Shown here piece by piece: positions 58,151 to 64,000 of a DNA stretch of 64,000 nt. How positions within the stretch are numbered: position 1 is the stretch's first letter; the number at the start of each line of letters is the position of its first letter. The position numbers were made by a program, and so were the translations under genes. This stretch comes from Latrodectus hesperus (Eukaryota; Arthropoda; Arachnida; Araneae; Theridiidae), in assembly GCA_037975125.1 (NCBI GenBank), contig CM075850.1, forward strand, positions 123,903,826-123,967,825, in the 5' to 3' direction. The notes beneath the pieces were generated by a model. That model worked only from the letters and a program-made list of their open reading frames with translations. It made no database searches and had not been told where the DNA came from.

Positions 58151-61100
58151 TTTCTGCACGTTGCTAGTTGTTTTCAAGTGTCTTCAGGCTTATTCGCCTC
58201 AGCTTAAAAATTTCATAATTCCGTTCAAAATTATGTTCAAATATTACGTAGTCTATTTTTAACCATTGCTTGTTTCTCCTCCTCCATTTACCTTTGTTTT
58301 CACTTGTAAGCAAAAATAAGAGCGAAGGGTTGAAAGTTTTTTTAGTATTCATAAAAATCAAAATTTTCTAACTGAAATTGTTTTAAAATTATGTAGGACG
58401 TTGAATATTTTTAATATAATGTATTTTTTAAAATTTAATTTAAAAACTGCGTAAATTAAATCTAAACATTTTTATTCAGGATTATGATAGGGCAAATAGT
58501 TTAGCCATTTTATGACGGAATATTATTTAATTGAATGAATTTCAATGTGGTATAAAAATAAGCTCGTATATGATGAAATATGAGTTAATAAGAGTATTAT
58601 ATATCTTCGTTTTTTAAAATTTAATGCAGATATTGTCACTAGTAATTTTGCCATTTAAGAAGTTTACTATTATAGAATGGAAATATGCTCAATATTTAAT
58701 ATAAAACAGATTTAATTTTTATATAATCAATATAATTAGTAATATACCTTATTACTATAATTGGTTCCAAGCAATTGTGTTTCCTATGAATAGTTTATTT
58801 TGTAGTTTTCTTGCATCTGGTATACTTGCTTACTATACGTAATTAATCACATGACCACTGACATCACGCCAAGCATTGATCATAGAAAAATTACTTAATT
58901 TGAATTTCAACAATTACCATTTATTTTTTCATTGTGCAATTTTAATTTTAATACTATAAGTCTAAAAAAAGAAATGAATTTTTGAGTCTTAATATTTGCA
59001 GTTATATAAAAGTAAAATTCCCGAGAATTTTGGTAATAAACAAGGAGTTTTTGAAAATATCGAGAGAATAAACTCAAAAATTTATCTTTCGCTTATTGTT
59101 TAGTCTTACATAAACGAAGAAAAGTAAATAAAATCATAAAAATGTGCAAAAAAAAAAATGTCTGATCTGTTTTCTAGTAAAGAAACTAATTTTGTTCTTA
59201 GAAAAACAAAAATACTTGTTAAAATTATAAAAATAAGGAATGTTTAATAAAAAATATCAAGATATATGTTTCAGGACTACCATAATAAATATTGACATTT
59301 CCTCATGCTTCTGTATTTATAAAAAGTCCTAAGTTCATATAGAGAAAGAAAAAAAAATTTCAACATTAATTTTTGAAGTTATTCTAAATTAGTCATTAAT
59401 GAAAAATTACTTTCCTGGAAAACTTTCTATTACCGTAATTAGTAGAAGAAATAACAAAATAAGACTTTTATTTATAAGACATATCTAATAAAATAACTTC
59501 AAAAATTTCTAAATCAGCTGAAAAATTTTAGAACTCTCGAGGTCTTTCAAAATTCCCGGGGTTTTTTAAAATTAGCTAGAGAATAAACCGAGTTTATAAC
59601 CGAGTTATTCCTTTACAACACTAGTTATAACCCATAAAGTCTACATAAATATAATTTCAACGAGCTCTGATATTTTGAGAATCAACACCCCCCATTTGAG
59701 TAGACAACCCTACTAACAAATTTTGTTGTCCCTAATGTTTGGTCCAGAAATATGCTCAGTAAAAAAGCCATGTCATTCAATAAGTCATCTTTATAAGTGT
59801 TTTTAATTTGATGATATCGAAAATTGAAACGTCAGTTCTCCTAATTTGTAATTTTGCTCTGTTTAGTAAAAATTCTAATAGATATCTATGGTAATCGAGA
59901 TTTTAGTGCTAGTGATTAAAGTTTTAATACAAACAAATTTTAAATTTTTAACGCGTTTTACATGTACATAAGCTTACATGGAATATAATACAAAATAACT
60001 TTCTTTATTTTTTTATTTCACAATATTTTTGTGTTTGAATTAAACATTGAAAAATTTTATACAACTCATTTTCCTACTGGATCTACTATCTATTTTCCAT
60101 TTTTTTACATGTATGGAAAACTAAATAAGACAAGGGTTAGAATTTAATATATTAAATTTACTTTTTTATATCAAGATTTGCTTCACGTAAGAAAGATAAA
60201 AATAAGACAACATAAGTTAAATTTTCTTTAATTAAAACCAGGTAAATAAATAAGAGATTCTCATACAAAATTCTACTTAATTAAAAAATTATGTTATAAG
60301 TATCAATTTGGAGTTGTGTAATTTAATAAGAGTGAACAAAAAATTAAGCTGGTTTCAGAAAAAAAGGAATATTAATTGGTTCAATTGAAAGAAAATTTCA
60401 AATTAGTCCATCGAGATAAACCTCAAATAGCATATTGTTTATTTACCTAAATTTATCACCACTTAAAGTACAATAGTATAATTAATTCTGCTTAAAATAA
60501 GAAGTTTCCATTGTCACTCGTGTTTTCTGACGGTTACTATTAGTAGAAATAGGAATTATTGTAAGATTTAATTTGTGCTGTCCAATATTTTTGCAAAGAG
60601 TGATGAAACAATATCCAATGCAAATGATAGTTTTTCTCCTCATACCTTTGAATCGCTATAGCATTTCGCCTATATCCGAATAATATTCCAATTATTGAGG
60701 AAAAAAATAAATAAGACTTTGAAGAGAATTACCTATGAGGGAAAAGTAAATCCATCTCACAGATATATATAAAGTTTAATCCCGTCTTAAAATATTTCAC
60801 AAAATATTTTTATTGAAGTTTTATTTTCATTAACAATCTTTAATACATAAATGACTTAGGATTTCATCTCATTGACACTGATTAATTCCAATGAATTTTA
60901 AAGAAAACCTATTATGATAAGCAGTTTTTTTTTCATTGGAATAGTCATGAAGCACATTCTAAAAAGAAATATTTTTCATCTTTGAAATAATTGTGAAAAA
61001 CTTTGTTTTAAGATATACTGAAAGTAAATCATTTATATAAGAAATATTACTGATATAGCAGTATTGCTTGGTAACTGATTTCTATTTCAAAACGCTCAGA

Positions 61101-61584
61101 AGATCCTACCATTAATAGATATTAATAGTACAATAAAGCAATTTCATCTAATTGTACATCCAAGCTGGTTTCTAAAATTGAGAAGCATCTAAAATAATAT
61201 ACTATTTTATGCAGAGTCAAAAGAAGTAAAAAATACTTTTATAAAGAAGGCAAAAGACAACATATAAAATAAAAAATAATCATCAACCAATTAAATGTGT
61301 CAGTAAACATCCTTTAGATTTTTTAAACTAGAATACTAATTGAAAATGTTTCTCGTTTATTATCAAAAAGAAAAGATTTCAGCAAAAATGCTTTGTTTTT
61401 AATAGGAAATTAAATTTACAATTTTGATGAAGTTGTTGAACATTATGCTTGGAACATGAAATACATTTCATGTAACCTATAAGTTTTAACAGCTTCCTTA
61501 TCAGCATTTCACTGTTTGATGAAGTCAAAATACCGAAGAAAAAATAATATTTTCCAGGTACCCAAAATACTAATTCGTTCCCAG
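58151..61584. other. non-coding DNA with one paired motif
   Basis: AT-rich spacer between the NELF copies. Two related segments at about 59015-59090 and 59525-59600 share AAAATTCCCG and a GAGAATAAAC block about 500 bp apart, possibly the ends of an old element. The region just below 61584 should carry the 3' UTR of NELF copy B. Confidence 0.35.
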
Positions 61585-63327
61585 TTAGTTTGACTTGCAT
61601 TGCATGATAAATTCTGAAACTGGATCATCCCCCGCTCCGGATCTCATTATTCCAGTAATTTCCTTATTTTCAACTAATGGGAGTAACAAATTTACAAATT
61701 CAGAAGTGTAGGGTGGTGCAATGATGTCAAGGACTTCAGTTACAAAGTACCGTATGAGAGATATGTCTGTGTCTTGGCGTTGCCAACAGGTTCTTATGTA
61801 ACTAAGAACAGGAATAGCAAAACCACAACTGAACAGGTGCACCATCCTATCAAGGAACATTTTCTTCATATCCAGTTGTACTAATACATCCAAGTCTTCT
61901 TGAGGTGATTCAAATAAGCGTACTAACAACTCCAACACTTTTTGATGAAGATTGCTATGACAAGTACACACTTCGTCCAACAATACAAAATGTAAAGGAG
62001 TATGTTCAGTCGACAGGTTAAAATAACTTTTTTCAGAAACTATGGAATCAACCCATCTAACAATGCCCAGGGCTATAACTGGAAACCTAATGCATTGAAA
62101 CAAAGTGTTTAGTTCTGGCAGAAGCTCAGAAGACCCTTTCTTTTCATTACATATCTTATGCACTTTTTCGATGGCTTGAGTTGTAGTTTTCAATTCTTCT
62201 TTGTTAATGCTTTTTCTCGTTCCTCTTTTATAAATTTCATAAACACTTACAGCATAAGCAAGTAGAAAAATATATTTAGGTTTGTGTTCAGAGTTTACTC
62301 TAGTCCCTGGTTTAAATAACGAGTCCATCAGCAAATCTAGAAATTGTGGTACTCTGATCAATTCTACGGGAGGAGGTTCAGCATCCACTTGGTACATTTT
62401 GTAGAGGACTGTAATATCTGCAGGATTAAGAGTGTTTTTACTGAGCATCGCTGACAAGGCGTGGCAGACTCGTGGAACATTGTTTGCGCCTGTCAAAGTC
62501 ATATTAATGGATGTAGCATTCTGTTTTTTCCCTTGCACATAGGCATTAACTTCTTGAGAAAGTCGCTTGATGTTAGATCCTCCTTTAGGTTCTCGAGATA
62601 AAGCATGAAGCAAAGCTTGACTGTATAGATAAGTGTGCTCACCATGGCACACCATTTTTGTAAACTCATGGGCAGTCTTTCGAAGTTTCTCTTGACCTCC
62701 TTGTAGGAAGTTAGATATCGATGATTTTAAGATTCTGGAAAATACTTCAAGTTGTTGAGAAGCTGTGGAAATGTTTGTAATTTCATGTTGATAACCTTTA
62801 TCAGATATCAGTTTGATTGTGAAGTTCAACATTATGCAATCGGGGTGATCTTCAGCAAGTTTGTAGATTAAAGTTCTCCAATTATGATGTTCAATCATTT
62901 CTGATAACCAATCAGGTGTATTACCTTCTGTAAAGATGGCATCCGCTCTTTTTGGATCGAAATGTTTTATAATTACTTTCTTCAAATGATCCTCTACAAG
63001 AGCTTGAACTTCAGATATTGTCATGCCAGCAATAATTAACCACTCTGCTAATAAGTTAGCTGTTTGAGCAATTGCCTGATAATTTTCAGAAAGAAGGTTG
63101 ATAACTTGCTCAGGATCACCTCCACTTTGAAAGTAACTTTTAAGCTGAGTGAAAATATCAGGTTCCATTATAAAATCCGGAGTGCTAAACTTTTCTACGC
63201 ATTCTGCTTGTACCTTTTTATTATGAGCTTCTAGATCTTCAATGGTTGGTGATTCTGGATCAGAATCCATATTGCTATCGTCATCAAACGATTCTCTACT
63301 GCTACTAGTACTGCTGTCATCCATCAT
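61585..63327 (-). CDS. NELFCD: negative elongation factor C/D, copy B (single coding exon, C-terminally shortened)
   Basis: Second TH1-family paralogue, 580 codons, roughly 80% identical to copy A by eye and fully open from [12 protein letters not shown] to the end MQCKSN. All family blocks remain ([40 protein letters not shown] with one residue deleted, [61 protein letters not shown]). Changes at positions otherwise kept include LLSRG to FSCG and SEGEND to SGAGDD near the C-terminus. The stop TAA replaces the TAT tyrosine codon of copy A; the codons for LGTN and the old stop still follow. The acidic N-terminus became serine-rich. Either a specialised paralogue or one drifting under weaker constraint. 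The coding region has no intron. Confidence 0.95.
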   Translation of the reverse strand: MMDDSSTSSSRESFDDDSNMDSDPESPTIEDLEAHNKKVQAECVEKFSTPDFIMEPDIFTQLKSYFQSGGDPEQVINLLSENYQAIAQTANLLAEWLIIAGMTISEVQALVEDHLKKVIIKHFDPKRADAIFTEGNTPDWLSEMIEHHNWRTLIYKLAEDHPDCIMLNFTIKLISDKGYQHEITNISTASQQLEVFSRILKSSISNFLQGGQEKLRKTAHEFTKMVCHGEHTYLYSQALLHALSREPKGGSNIKRLSQEVNAYVQGKKQNATSINMTLTGANNVPRVCHALSAMLSKNTLNPADITVLYKMYQVDAEPPPVELIRVPQFLDLLMDSLFKPGTRVNSEHKPKYIFLLAYAVSVYEIYKRGTRKSINKEELKTTTQAIEKVHKICNEKKGSSELLPELNTLFQCIRFPVIALGIVRWVDSIVSEKSYFNLSTEHTPLHFVLLDEVCTCHSNLHQKVLELLVRLFESPQEDLDVLVQLDMKKMFLDRMVHLFSCGFAIPVLSYIRTCWQRQDTDISLIRYFVTEVLDIIAPPYTSEFVNLLLPLVENKEITGIMRSGAGDDPVSEFIMQCKSN

Positions 63328-63409
63328 TTTGATACTTTGTAAATACCACAGCTAATGCCAATTTTCTTTATGCTTTTTTTATGTGAATATAGACAGCATA
63401 CAAATTTTC

Positions 63410-63411
63410 CT
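63410..63411 (-). promoter_or_regulatory. candidate 3' splice site in the NELF copy B leader
   Basis: On the minus strand CTTCATTTTTATAG ends 82 bp before the ATG and is followed by GAAAATTTG, aligning with the site of copy A at 48611. Confidence 0.4.
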
Positions 63412-63499
63412 ATAAAAATGAAGCAAAAATAATCATTAATCACAGACACACAAAAACTGTTAATCATATTTTTATTCAAGAAGTTATAATATCCTTCTG

Positions 63500-64000
63500 T
63501 TTCAAGAAGGATACTATTTAGTTCTATGATTGACTTCAAAGTAAGTGGTTAGTTATTCTAAAAAATAAGTAATCAAATAAATACTAAAATATATTTGATT
63601 TTTTTAAAAATATAATAGGCATATCCAATAAAGAATTTCCATCCTTTGCTTTTTATCCTAGAAACCAAACATTGGTTTCTAGGATTGGTATTGGGTGGAA
63701 TCTCAATCATATTTTTGCTTTTACTAGAAGGGCTTGTGGTTTCACAAGTTCCATGGTCATATCTGAATCAGAATTTTTTCACTCAGTCTAACTATTTTAG
63801 TTTGCAAAATCTGATCACAGGATAAATTGTTTTCCATTGTTATCTCAAAAAAAAAAAAGAATATCAAAAATAAATAAAGTACCAAATAAGTTTTTATAAA
63901 TGCTAGATTTTTTTTTATTTAAAAGAAAAATATAAAGGAATATACTTTATTAAAAATGACTAATGTTTTCAAAAAATTTCTCACTACGAAAAGGTTATTT
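63500..64000 (-). repeat. long inverted repeat, right arm (cut by window edge)
   Basis: Reverse complement of 45039-45528 at about 97% identity. It begins 173 bp upstream of the NELF copy B start codon and still matches at the last base of the window, so its true length is unknown. The shared 14-bp hairpin is at 63655-63685. A separate small hairpin, ATCCTTCT then AGAAGGAT (63491-63512), sits on the boundary of similarity and is absent from the left arm. Confidence 0.85.

Noticed and set aside
61379..61600. 73-codon minus frame at the end of NELF copy B
   Set aside because: Runs through the old NELF C-terminal codons in another frame and into 3' sequence; no support as a gene.

Overview
The window is AT-rich eukaryotic DNA with intron-containing genes, long introns and many decayed transposons. 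It most likely comes from a spider. That call rests on the retrotransposon relics, which I recognise as common in spider genomes: a LINE RNase H tail ending in residues MDLV followed by a CAACAACA-type tail, a second RNase H/C-terminal tail with the GHDYL and [11 protein letters not shown] motifs, and tRNA-derived SINEs. It is an inference from recall, not a database match.

Four host genes are supported. (1) PCID2, minus strand, 29986 down to 9711: I reconstructed 15 coding exons whose phases all join into 401 codons, about the length of the human protein. (2) BCS1 (BCS1L), plus strand, 36290 to 42886: 7 coding exons joining into 420 codons with intact AAA ATPase motifs. (3) and (4) Two paralogous copies of the NELF complex subunit C/D (NELFCD, TH1), both minus strand and both with a single uninterrupted coding exon: copy A at 46770-48536 (588 aa) and copy B at 61585-63327 (580 aa), with 13 kb between them. 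PCID2 and BCS1 are divergent, about 6.3 kb apart start to start; BCS1 and NELF copy A are convergent.

Layout: 1-9.7 kb is non-coding, with two tRNA-derived SINEs and a repeat element that carries a nested 414-bp MITE. 9.7-30 kb is PCID2, whose introns hold a second copy of that repeat, a decayed LINE tail, a SINE, and a recent 5'-truncated LINE with a perfect 13-bp target-site duplication. 30-36.2 kb is the divergent intergenic region. 36.2-42.9 kb is BCS1, with a decayed Tc1/mariner-like transposase in intron 5. 43-46.7 kb holds a perfect 27-bp inverted repeat and the left arm of a long inverted repeat. 46.7-63.4 kb is the NELF pair with microsatellite, minisatellite and unassigned DNA between the copies. 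63.5-64 kb is the right arm of the long inverted repeat, cut by the window edge.

The four proteins do not form one pathway: PCID2 is an mRNA-export PCI protein, BCS1 a mitochondrial complex III assembly ATPase, and NELF-C/D a transcription-pausing factor. The most unusual local feature is the duplicated single-exon NELFCD, one copy shortened by a new stop codon, lying between two nearly identical inverted arms of about 490 bp. I see no undescribed multi-gene system, no CRISPR array, and no free-standing tRNA or rRNA gene.
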